NCBI RefSeq assembly: GCF_035195345.1
Contig: NZ_CP136574.1
Coordinates: forward strand, 558,001-622,000
Direction of reading: 5' to 3'
Source of the DNA: Flavobacterium sp.
Lineage (GTDB): Bacteria > Bacteroidota > Bacteroidia > Flavobacteriales > Flavobacteriaceae
DNA: 64,000 bases
This document shows positions 18,836 to 26,896 of the stretch, piece after piece; within the stretch, counting starts at the first letter, position 1, and each line of letters begins with the position of its first letter. The position numbers and the translations under genes are program-made. The notes below the pieces were generated by a model. It searched no databases. It worked only from the letters and a program-made list of their open reading frames with translations, and had not been told where the DNA came from.

Positions 18836-19657
18836 ATGGAAAAATTTGAACTTAGTAATCTATTTACTATAAAAGGTATTGCAGCGCCATCTGGTTTATT
18901 ATACTCTCAAAATGTATTATTTGTTATTTCAGATTCGAGTCAATTTTTATATCAATATGATATTAAAAAAAAACTTTTACTCAAATTTCCATTGGTAAAA
19001 GAGGCTAAAGAAAACATTATCAAAGAAAACAAACCCGATTTAGAAAGCATCACTCAGTATGGTAATCAGCTCATTATGTTGGGCTCTGGCTCTACCAATC
19101 AACGGAACACTATGTTTACATTGGATTTAGGTTCCGATACCTTGCAATCGCAAGATTTGAGTATTTTATACCGCAAATTAAAAAATGTTGGTTCCTTTTC
19201 GGACGACCAATTGAATATAGAAGGCTCTATTTATGCGCATCAAACCATGTTGCTTTTTCAAAGGGGCAATTCAAAAAATAGTCGAAACGGAATTTTTATT
19301 GTGCCTAATCATCAAGAAGATGGTATTCGTTTTGTACCGATTTCGCTTCCAACATTAGATGACATTGAAACCACTTTTACCGATGCAATTTTGGTTGGCG
19401 ATACTATTTATTTTTTGGCTTGCGCCGAAAACACAACATCAACTTATGAAGATGGCGAAGTTTTAGGAACCATTTTAGGTGTCATGCATGCACCAACCTT
19501 TGAAATCATAGAAGTTCACTTATTATCCGAACATAAAAAATTTGAAGGAATAACCTTGTATAAGGAAACAGAAAGCGAATTCACCTTTTTATTATGTGAA
19601 GACAATGACACCGAAGATTTAGAGGCTACAATTTATAAATTGAATTTTAAGAAATAA
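18836..19657 (+). CDS. Conserved hypothetical protein, probable beta-propeller (DUF6929-like)
   Basis: This 273-residue protein has no signal peptide. It is built of repeating beta-strand units with GSGSTNQRNTMFTLDL, QLNIEGSIYAHQTMLLFQRGN, NGIFIVPN and KFEGITLYKE, which look like propeller blades. It resembles a family seen in Flavobacteria as DUF6929, an assignment I hold with moderate confidence. The biochemical role is unknown. It lies 50 bases upstream of the DUF5687/ATPase pair on the same strand and could be read with them. Confidence 0.65.
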   Translation: MEKFELSNLFTIKGIAAPSGLLYSQNVLFVISDSSQFLYQYDIKKKLLLKFPLVKEAKENIIKENKPDLESITQYGNQLIMLGSGSTNQRNTMFTLDLGSDTLQSQDLSILYRKLKNVGSFSDDQLNIEGSIYAHQTMLLFQRGNSKNSRNGIFIVPNHQEDGIRFVPISLPTLDDIETTFTDAILVGDTIYFLACAENTTSTYEDGEVLGTILGVMHAPTFEIIEVHLLSEHKKFEGITLYKETESEFTFLLCEDNDTEDLEATIYKLNFKK

Positions 19658-19707
19658 AATCGTAACGTTTGCTAAGAAAATAATACATATAAGAAACCTA
19701 TAAAATT

Positions 19708-21171
19708 ATGATTAAACATTTTCTTACGCTCGAATGGAGATCTTTTGTTCGGTCTGCATCGTTTAAAACCAATTTGGCTTTTAAAATTTTCATGGGGTTT
19801 TTATTCTTGTCTTTTGCTGGAATGTATGTTTTGATGAGCTATGTAGTCTTTTACGGATTTAAAAAAGCCGGCTTAGAACCGTTAGAAACGGTAAATAAAT
19901 TTATTATTTACTATCTTTTTGCGGATATGATGATGCGTTATTTTTTTCAAAAAATACCCACATTAACTATTCGTCCTCTATTGGTTTTACCTATAAAAAG
20001 AGGCACTATTGTTCATTTCTCATTAGGAAAAACGGCTCTAAACTATTTTAATACGACTTATGCTTTCTTTTTTATTCCATTCAGTATTATTTTACTAATA
20101 AATGGATATAGTATATTGGGCGTTACGACCTGGCATTTAGGATTTTTGACCATAATTTTATTTATCAATTTCTTAAACATTTTAATCAACAACAAAGATG
20201 TACTTTTTGGCATCTTTGTCACAATTGTTGTCGGTTTAATAGCTTCTCAGTATTATCAATTATTTGATATTACTATATACACCCAACCTTTCTTTCAAGG
20301 CTTGTATGAGCATGCCTGGATGGTTTTACTTCCAATTTTAGCTTTAGTAATCATCTATTATTTCACCTTTAACTTCTTCAAAAAAGATTTAACGTTAGAC
20401 GAAAGATTGCATATAAAAAAGAATTTAGCTACAACAAACGACTTAACTTGGTTGAATCAATTTGGAACTTTAGGAACATTTTTAAAAAACGACATCAAGC
20501 TATTAATGCGAAATAAACGAGCAAAAACAACTTTATACATGAGTTTATTTTTCTTGTTTTATGGTTTTATATTTTTTCCACAAGAAATTTATAAAAACTC
20601 GGTAATGCAAGCCTTTGCAGCGGTATTTGTAACGGGTGGTTTCCTAATTAACTTTGGACAATTTGTTCCAAGTTGGGACAGTTCATATTATCAGCTTATG
20701 ATGACACAAAGTATTTCCTATAAAGAATATTTGAATTCAAAATGGTGGCTAATGGTTATTGGAACTGCAATTAGTATGCTTTTGGCTTCCTTTTATCTTT
20801 ACTTTGGCTGGGATATCTACATTACAATATTAGCAACAGGTATTTACAATATTGGATTTAACTCATTTTTAGTGTTATTAACTGGTGCTTACACAAGAAC
20901 CGCAATTGACTTAGAATCGGCAAAAGGAGCTTTTGCCGATAAAAAAGCATTCAACGTAAAAACCTTATTGTTTTCGTTACCTCAAATGGTCATTCCAATT
21001 TTACTTTTTGGAGTGGGACTTTTGGTAGACAATATTTACATTGGAATAGCATTAATTGCCGTTTTTGGGCTTCTTGGCTTGCTTTTCAAATCGAGACTTT
21101 TTTTGCTTATTGAAAGAATTTATAAGAAAGAAAAATACGTGACAATCGTAGCATACAAACAAAAAAATTAA
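19708..21171 (+). CDS. DUF5687 multi-spanning membrane protein, ABC-2-like permease
   Basis: This 487-residue protein has about ten to twelve hydrophobic segments (for example FKIFMGFLFLSFAGMYVLM, TIILFINFLNILI, LFFLFYGFIFFPQ). The N-terminal IKHFLTLEWRSFVRS and the central LGTFLKNDIKLLMRNKR are typical of DUF5687, a Bacteroidota family always found beside an ABC ATPase. It probably forms the membrane half of an exporter with the ATPase that begins 20 bases downstream. The substrate is unknown. Confidence 0.85.
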   Translation: MIKHFLTLEWRSFVRSASFKTNLAFKIFMGFLFLSFAGMYVLMSYVVFYGFKKAGLEPLETVNKFIIYYLFADMMMRYFFQKIPTLTIRPLLVLPIKRGTIVHFSLGKTALNYFNTTYAFFFIPFSIILLINGYSILGVTTWHLGFLTIILFINFLNILINNKDVLFGIFVTIVVGLIASQYYQLFDITIYTQPFFQGLYEHAWMVLLPILALVIIYYFTFNFFKKDLTLDERLHIKKNLATTNDLTWLNQFGTLGTFLKNDIKLLMRNKRAKTTLYMSLFFLFYGFIFFPQEIYKNSVMQAFAAVFVTGGFLINFGQFVPSWDSSYYQLMMTQSISYKEYLNSKWWLMVIGTAISMLLASFYLYFGWDIYITILATGIYNIGFNSFLVLLTGAYTRTAIDLESAKGAFADKKAFNVKTLLFSLPQMVIPILLFGVGLLVDNIYIGIALIAVFGLLGLLFKSRLFLLIERIYKKEKYVTIVAYKQKN

Positions 21172-21191
21172 TTTAATTATACTAAATTATC

Positions 21192-21887
21192 ATGATACAA
21201 GTAAACAATCTTACCAAAAAATATAATAACACGACTGTTTTAAATATTCAAGAACTAGAAATTCCAAAAGGACAAAGTTTTGGTCTTGTGGGAAATAATG
21301 GCGCTGGAAAAACAACATTTTTTAGCTTGTTATTAGATTTAATTGAACCATCAACTGGTGGAATTATCAATCATACTATTCAAGTAAATACCAATGAAAA
21401 TTGGAAAAAATTCACTGGTGCTTTCTTAGACGAAAGTTTTTTAATTGGCTATTTAACTGCCGAAGAATATTTTTATTTTATTGGTGAATTACGTGGACAA
21501 AACAAAGCAGATGTTGATGCTTTACTAAAAAAATATGAAGAATTCTTTAACAATGAAATTCTAAATACTAAAAAATACTTACGTGATTTATCCAAAGGAA
21601 ACATGAAGAAAGTGGGTATTATTGCAACATTAATTGGAAATCCAGAAGTAGTTATTTTAGATGAACCGTTTGCTAATTTAGATCCCACAACTGTAAACCG
21701 ATTGAAGAAAATTGTTAAAGAATTAGCCGAAAACCCAGAAATTACGGTTTTAATCTCTAGTCACGATTTAATTCACACTGTTGAAGTTTGTAATCGAATT
21801 GTAGCTTTAAACAAAGGTGAAGTGGTTAAAGACATTATCACTTCGGAAGAAACTTTAAAAGAATTAGAAGCGTTTTTCGCAGTGTAA
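21192..21887 (+). CDS. ABC transporter ATP-binding protein, partner of the DUF5687 permease
   Basis: This 231-residue single ABC domain has Walker A GNNGAGKT (about residue 34), the signature LSKGNMKKVG, Walker B VVILDEPFANLDP, and the H-loop SSHD. The signature LSKGN is a variant seen in ABC-2 export systems. It follows the DUF5687 gene closely and should energise it. Downstream there is about 210 bases before the ECF sigma gene. Confidence 0.93.
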   Translation: MIQVNNLTKKYNNTTVLNIQELEIPKGQSFGLVGNNGAGKTTFFSLLLDLIEPSTGGIINHTIQVNTNENWKKFTGAFLDESFLIGYLTAEEYFYFIGELRGQNKADVDALLKKYEEFFNNEILNTKKYLRDLSKGNMKKVGIIATLIGNPEVVILDEPFANLDPTTVNRLKKIVKELAENPEITVLISSHDLIHTVEVCNRIVALNKGEVVKDIITSEETLKELEAFFAV

Positions 21888-22040
21888 CACTATATTATTT
21901 CATACTTTTATAATCGTAAGTTTAACTACTTGCGATTTTTTTTTGAAAATAATTTAAAGTCGTCCCAACCTTTTACCAACTTTTCTGCTCTATATAAATA
22001 ACAAGATCAATGACAAGAACAAGTTCAAAAGTAAAACAAT

Positions 22041-22084
22041 TTGATTTTTGAAATTGAAATTGAAATTGAAATTGATTTTTGAAA
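22041..22084. repeat. Hexamer tandem repeat flanked by a 13-base direct repeat, in the sigma-factor leader
   Basis: GAAATT is repeated four times at 22050-22073. The 13-mer TTGATTTTTGAAA occurs at both 22041-22053 and 22072-22084. The array ends 13 bases before the sigma-factor ATG, so changes in copy number would alter its leader. Confidence 0.7.
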
Positions 22085-22097
22085 AAAAAAAACATTT

Positions 22098-22631
22098 ATG
22101 GATGTAAAACACATACAAGGCTGCCGAAAACAACACCGCGAAGCGCAAAGAATGGTGTATGAAATTATGGCGCCCAAACTCTATCGTTTGTGCAAACGCT
22201 ATTTAAAAAAGGAGGAAGAAATAGAAGAAGTATTAGCCGATGCCTTTTTTACTCTATTTACAAAAATCGATCAATTGAAAGAAGATTTGGCTTTTGAAGC
22301 TTGGGCACGAAAAATAACTGTGAACAATTGTTTATTGCAAATTAAAAAGAACATCAACTTTAATTTGTATTTGGAAGATGTAAGCTATAATTCGCAACCT
22401 CTTGCCGATGAAGTTACCGATTTAGAAGAAGAAGATTTACTCAATTTACTAACGCGAATTCCCGATGGATGTCAAACGATTTTTAATTTGTTTGTGATTG
22501 AAGGGTACTCACACAAAGAAATTGCAGAACAACTTGGTATTAGTGAAGGAACATCGAAATCGCAATTGAATGCCGCTAAGAGTAAATTAAAAGAATTGGT
22601 AAGAACTTTTTATTATCAAAAAGCAAAATAG
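22098..22631 (+). CDS. ECF-family RNA polymerase sigma factor
   Basis: This 177-residue protein has a region 2 helix pair (MAPKLYRLCKRYLKKEEEIE, then EEVLADAFFTLFTKI, about 25-65) and a region 4 HTH (about 120-170, EGYSHKEIAEQLGISEGTSK). Length and the lack of region 1 and 3 are those of ECF sigmas. Two bases after its stop begins a membrane protein with anti-sigma features, so the pair should be a sigma/anti-sigma unit. A GAAATT hexamer array lies immediately before the start. Confidence 0.93.
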   Translation: MDVKHIQGCRKQHREAQRMVYEIMAPKLYRLCKRYLKKEEEIEEVLADAFFTLFTKIDQLKEDLAFEAWARKITVNNCLLQIKKNINFNLYLEDVSYNSQPLADEVTDLEEEDLLNLLTRIPDGCQTIFNLFVIEGYSHKEIAEQLGISEGTSKSQLNAAKSKLKELVRTFYYQKAK

Positions 22632-22633
22632 TC

Positions 22634-23527
22634 ATGGGAACAGAAGAAAAATTATATAAAAAAATACAACAAGCTGCCGAAAACGCCGAGCAGAAAGACT
22701 TTCCTTGTATGGAGAAGATTTGGGCACGCGTAGAAGATAAGCTAGAAACACAAACGCTAAAAAAGGAAAAACATTTGTGGAAAAAATTAGCGGTAGCTGC
22801 ATCGATAGTTTTAGTTGGAACACTTACTTTTTTCTTACTACAAGAAAAAGAAAATGTAGTAATTCCTGAAAATACTATTACTACGGTTGACACCACAAAA
22901 AATAGTATTCCAACGCCAGCATCGGCGAATGGTTTAGTAAATACATCTCCAGAAATTAAAAAAGAGGCTGAGCAGATTTTGCAACAACAAATTGTGATTC
23001 AGAATAATATTGTGATTAATGATACGATAAATTACAAATCGAAAAAAGAAGTTACACTTTCTGCACCTATTGCTATGGAAGAAGTTCAAGAAACTGCAAA
23101 AACGAGTTTGGTTCCAAATCAAAATTATAATATATCTAATTCAGCTTCAATAAATAATGTAGGTTATTTAGCAAAGGGAAAGCGTTACGATGTTTCGATG
23201 AATTTGGCAGCAACTAATCAGGATAAAGATAAAAAAGTTTCTAATGATGATTTACTACTTATCAATGGTGAATTGAGTAAAGAATCGCTTTCCAACCTAA
23301 ATCCAGATGAGATTGAGTCTATCGTTGAACTAAAAGAACCTATTTATTTTATTAACGGAGTGGAATATTCAGAAGAATCGCTATTTGGAGAAAATCCTAC
23401 CAGTCCGTATGCCCCATTAAACAAACAAAAAATTGACAAAATTGAAGTCATCCAACCTGTAGATGCTGTAAAAATATACGGTAAAAAAGGAGAAAAAGGG
23501 GTGGTGATTATTTTGATTAAGAAGTAA
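22634..23527 (+). CDS. Probable anti-sigma factor with one membrane helix and a C-terminal TonB-plug-like module
   Basis: This 297-residue protein has a cytoplasmic N-terminal segment (about 1-50, with CMEKIWARVEDKLE, as in Bacteroidota anti-sigmas), a membrane helix (about 54-75, LAVAASIVLVGTLTFFLLQ), a low-complexity periplasmic linker rich in N, Q and V, and a C-terminal region (about 205-297) with NPDEIESIVELKEPIYFING and IYGKKGEKGVVII. The last motif closely resembles the plug domain of SusC-type TonB-dependent receptors, although no barrel is present. The next gene carries a similar module. It probably holds the ECF sigma factor inactive until a periplasmic contact occurs. Confidence 0.75.
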   Translation: MGTEEKLYKKIQQAAENAEQKDFPCMEKIWARVEDKLETQTLKKEKHLWKKLAVAASIVLVGTLTFFLLQEKENVVIPENTITTVDTTKNSIPTPASANGLVNTSPEIKKEAEQILQQQIVIQNNIVINDTINYKSKKEVTLSAPIAMEEVQETAKTSLVPNQNYNISNSASINNVGYLAKGKRYDVSMNLAATNQDKDKKVSNDDLLLINGELSKESLSNLNPDEIESIVELKEPIYFINGVEYSEESLFGENPTSPYAPLNKQKIDKIEVIQPVDAVKIYGKKGEKGVVIILIKK

Positions 23528-23569
23528 ATGTTCAATGTCAATATCAAATTTAAAAATCAAAACATAATA

Positions 23570-24721
23570 ATGAAAACTTTAAAACTCACACTAACAATTG
23601 TTATACTATTTTTAGTAAATATTACTTTTAGTCAAGATAAAAATGTAAAAATTGTTTCCAAAAAAAACGATCCATTAATTGTTGTAAACGATTCCATCTT
23701 AAAATATGAAGTTATAGAATTCTTAAATGCAAACGATATTGAATCGGTAATGGTTTGGAAAGATGCAAAGGCTATTTCTTTATATGGTGATAAAGGTAAA
23801 TTTGGAGTTATTGCCATTACAACTAAAAATTTATCTAAGAGGAAACTACGAAAAATGTATAAAGAATATAGTTTAGAAAATGTTCAAAAAAATGAAACCG
23901 AAATTTTTAAAATTTCTGGAATAGTCTATGATTATGGAAAACTTGCAATTCCCGGGGCATATATAAAAAATCTGAATTCAAACGCAATTGCTCAAACCGA
24001 TTTTGATGGAAAATTTTCGATTGAAGTTAAAATAAATGATGTTTTAGAAATATCTTTTATTCAATTCGAATCTCAAAAAGTTAAAATTAAAAATAAAGAA
24101 AATCTTGTTATTAATCTCAAAGTAGAACATCAAATTATGGTTGAAAAACCTGTAATTTATCTTTATCCGAAAGAAAAAACAACAATTGACATAAAACTAA
24201 ATTTAAAAGGAAAGCTACTAACTACTTTTCCAAAATACGATAAAAATTGGGAAGTAATTGCAGAACCAAACGGACAAATTTACGATAAAAAAACAAATCG
24301 TTATTACAACTCTTTATTTTGGGATGGAACAATTGACTTCCCAAAAGAACATTACGAATATAATGATGGCTTTGTAGTTCCAAAAGATAAGTTAGCCGAA
24401 TTTTTAATTGAAAAGTTAGAATATGTTGGTCTAAACAATCAAGAAACAAACGAATTTATACAATATTGGTTGCCAATTTTAGAACGAAACAAATATAATT
24501 TTATTCATTTTTTAGTAAATGAAAAATGCAATGAGATAGCTGATTTAAAAATCAATCCAAAACCAGAAACATCTATTAGAATTTATATGGAATTTTATGG
24601 TTTAGAAAATTTTATAAATTACAACGAACAACAACTTCCAAAAACAGAACGTAAAGGTTTTACTCTTATAGAATGGGGTGGTGCAGATGTTTCGTCAAAA
24701 ATTAAAAACAATGAACTTTAA
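23570..24721 (+). CDS. Secreted protein with plug-like module, carboxypeptidase-regulatory-like domain and a KPVIYLYP domain
   Basis: I start at the ATG at 23570, which gives a signal peptide (MKTLKLTLTIVILFLVN, ending FSQ); the upstream ATG at 23528 gives a polar extension. The 383-residue protein has a plug-like segment (about 25-85, NANDIESVMVWKDA and LYGDKGKFGVIAITTK), a CarboxypepD_reg-like beta-sandwich (about 115-180, SGIVYDYGKLAIPGAYIKN), and a C-terminal domain of about 200 residues starting KPVIYLYPKEKTTIDIKL. I know this last type only as a conserved protein of unknown function. It follows the anti-sigma gene by 42 bases and probably belongs to the same signalling system. Confidence 0.7.
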   Translation: MKTLKLTLTIVILFLVNITFSQDKNVKIVSKKNDPLIVVNDSILKYEVIEFLNANDIESVMVWKDAKAISLYGDKGKFGVIAITTKNLSKRKLRKMYKEYSLENVQKNETEIFKISGIVYDYGKLAIPGAYIKNLNSNAIAQTDFDGKFSIEVKINDVLEISFIQFESQKVKIKNKENLVINLKVEHQIMVEKPVIYLYPKEKTTIDIKLNLKGKLLTTFPKYDKNWEVIAEPNGQIYDKKTNRYYNSLFWDGTIDFPKEHYEYNDGFVVPKDKLAEFLIEKLEYVGLNNQETNEFIQYWLPILERNKYNFIHFLVNEKCNEIADLKINPKPETSIRIYMEFYGLENFINYNEQQLPKTERKGFTLIEWGGADVSSKIKNNEL

Positions 24722-25052
24722 ACTAACCTTAATAGCTCTTATATTCTGCTTAACATTTCAAGCTCAAGAAAAAAAACAAAACGACACCATCAAAATCGAA
24801 ATTAATTCGAATACAAAAACGATTTATCTTTTAGGCGGAATTGCATCGGTGATTTCCAAAGAAGATTTGGCTTTTGCTAAAAAGTATAATGTCCAATTTC
24901 ATGATTTTGGTTGTGTTGCTCCTACCAATTTTAAAGAATATGAAACTAAAAATGTTATGGTTTTTGAATACTTAAATAAAACATTTGGTAAATTATGGCA
25001 AAAAGAAATCAAACCAAGTGTTTTAGGATTTGAAAAGTGGAAGAAGAAATAA
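24711..25052 (+). CDS. Small secreted hypothetical protein, possible FEKKY-type family
   Basis: The start at 24711 gives a signal peptide (MNFKLTLIALIFCLTFQAQ) and overlaps the 3' end of the previous gene by 11 bases. The 113-residue product has a conserved-looking core, ISKEDLAFAKKYNVQFHDFG, then CVAP and NVMVFEYLNKTFGKLWQ. The overlap suggests coupled translation with the KPVIYLYP-domain gene. The function is unknown. Confidence 0.65.
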   Translation: MNFKLTLIALIFCLTFQAQEKKQNDTIKIEINSNTKTIYLLGGIASVISKEDLAFAKKYNVQFHDFGCVAPTNFKEYETKNVMVFEYLNKTFGKLWQKEIKPSVLGFEKWKKK

Positions 25053-25059
25053 GCCATAA

Positions 25060-25083
25060 AAAAAGCTCCAAATGGAGCTTTTT
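25060..25083. terminator. Bidirectional terminator
   Basis: AAAAAGCTCC (25060-25069) pairs with GGAGCTTTTT (25074-25083) with a 4-base loop. A and T runs flank it, so it can end both the sigma-factor operon and the ABC-F gene. Confidence 0.9.
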
Positions 25084-25086
25084 AAA

Positions 25087-26721
25087 TTACTTTTCTATCT
25101 CTTTTAAAGAATCCATTTTCTTATGTGCTAAGAATCCTTTGATGTCTTCGAAATGTTCTTTTACACGTTTGTGTCCAAATTCAAATACTTTTTCGGCTAA
25201 ACCATCTAAGAAATCACGGTCGTGCGACACTAAGATTAATGTTCCGTCAAAATCGCGTAAAGCATCTTTAATAATGTCTTTTGTTTTCATGTCTAAATGA
25301 TTCGATGGCTCATCCAAAATCAATAGATTTACAGGCTCTAACAACAATTTAATCATTGCTAAACGTGTTTTTTCACCACCTGAAAGCACTTTGACTTTCT
25401 TTTGAATATCATCTCCTTGGAACATAAATGCGCCCAAAATATTTTTTATTTGAGTTCGAACATCGCCAACTGCAATTCTGTCAATGGTTTCAAAAATTGT
25501 TGCATTTTCATCTAACATTGCAGCTTGATTTTGAGCAAAATAACCAATTTGACAGTTATGGCCAATTTCTACAGAACCGCTATTAATTTCAATTTCTTTC
25601 ATGATAGCTTTAATCATGGTCGATTTTCCTTCACCATTTTTACCCACGAAAGCAACTTTTTGTCCGCGTTCAATAACTAAATTAGCATCTTTAAAAATTA
25701 ATTTATCACCGTATGATTTTTCTAAATCTTTAACAATTACAGGATATTGACCCGAACGAACTGAAGGAGGAAACTTCAACTTCAAAGCCGAATTATCAAT
25801 TTCGTCCACTTCAATTGGAACAATCTTTTCTAACATTCGCACACGCGATTGCACTTGTTCTGTTTTTGAAAAAGTACCTCTAAATCGCTCAATAAAAGCT
25901 TGGTTATCCGCAATGAATTTCTGTTGCTCATCATACGCTTTTTGTTGGTGAATTCTTCGGTCTTTTCGTAATTCTAAATATTCAGAATACACTGCTTTGT
26001 AATCGTAAATACGTCCCATTGTAACTTCTATGGTACGATTGGTAATATTATCAACAAAGGTTTTATCGTGGGAAATAACCATTACTGCTTTCGCTTGGTT
26101 AATCAAAAATTCTTCTAACCACTGAATACTATCCATGTCTAAGTGATTCGTTGGCTCATCTAAAAGAATTAAATCAGGTTTAGTCAATAGAATTTTTGCT
26201 AACTCAATTCGCATTCTCCAACCTCCAGAAAATTCTTTTGTTGGGCGATTAAAATCTTCTCTTTCAAACCCTAAGCCTTTTAAAATTTTTTCAACTTCAG
26301 CTTCATAGTTCACTTCTTCAATAGAATAATATTTTTCAGACAATTCCGAAACTTTTTCAATCAATTTCATGTACTCATCACTTTCATAATCAGTACGAAT
26401 AGTCAATTGTTCATTGATTTCGTCGATTTCTTTTTTCATATTCAACACCGAAGCAAATGCTTTTGATGTTTCCTCCATAACCGTACAATTATCTTCTGTC
26501 AACAAATGTTGCGGCAAATAAGCAATTACAGCATCACTTGGCGCCGAAATAACCCCACGAGTAGGTTTATTTGCTCCAGCAACAATTTTTAATAGTGTAG
26601 ATTTCCCTGCACCATTTTTACCCATTAAGGCAATTTTATCATTTTCATTAATGGCAAATGTTACTTCACTAAAAAGTGTGGTTCCTCCAAATTCTACTGC
26701 AATGTCGTTAACTGTAATCAT
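25087..26721 (-). CDS. ABC-F family ATPase (ribosome-associated, two ABC domains)
   Basis: This 544-residue protein has two ABC cassettes and no membrane segments. Walker A motifs are GKNGAGKS (about 35-42) and GKNGEGKS (about 356-363), signatures FSGGWRMR and LSGGEKTR, and Walker B LLDEPTNHLD and ILDEPSNHLD. The linker between them (about 240-310, with SEYLELRKDRRIHQQKAY) is the charged P-site tRNA-interacting type of ABC-F proteins. These act on the ribosome as translation factors or antibiotic protection proteins. The overall look is that of the housekeeping YbiT/EttA-like group rather than a resistance factor, but sequence alone does not settle this. Confidence 0.93.
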   Translation of the reverse strand: MITVNDIAVEFGGTTLFSEVTFAINENDKIALMGKNGAGKSTLLKIVAGANKPTRGVISAPSDAVIAYLPQHLLTEDNCTVMEETSKAFASVLNMKKEIDEINEQLTIRTDYESDEYMKLIEKVSELSEKYYSIEEVNYEAEVEKILKGLGFEREDFNRPTKEFSGGWRMRIELAKILLTKPDLILLDEPTNHLDMDSIQWLEEFLINQAKAVMVISHDKTFVDNITNRTIEVTMGRIYDYKAVYSEYLELRKDRRIHQQKAYDEQQKFIADNQAFIERFRGTFSKTEQVQSRVRMLEKIVPIEVDEIDNSALKLKFPPSVRSGQYPVIVKDLEKSYGDKLIFKDANLVIERGQKVAFVGKNGEGKSTMIKAIMKEIEINSGSVEIGHNCQIGYFAQNQAAMLDENATIFETIDRIAVGDVRTQIKNILGAFMFQGDDIQKKVKVLSGGEKTRLAMIKLLLEPVNLLILDEPSNHLDMKTKDIIKDALRDFDGTLILVSHDRDFLDGLAEKVFEFGHKRVKEHFEDIKGFLAHKKMDSLKEIEK

Positions 26722-26896
26722 AATGTAAGTTTAAAAGTTTAAGGTTTAAAAGGTTAAAAGTGATTCCTTAAATTTTTGAAGGTGCAAAGATAGATTTTAA
26801 ATTAGATTTAAGAAAGCAACTGCGTCATTTCATAAAATATAGTTATCTTTTGCTATTATACTATTATTCCATTATTTTTACGTTTTAAAATTCAAT

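Noticed and set aside
22041..22084. Hexamer array as a CRISPR
   Set aside because: It has no spacers, the units are 6 bases long, and no cas genes are nearby.
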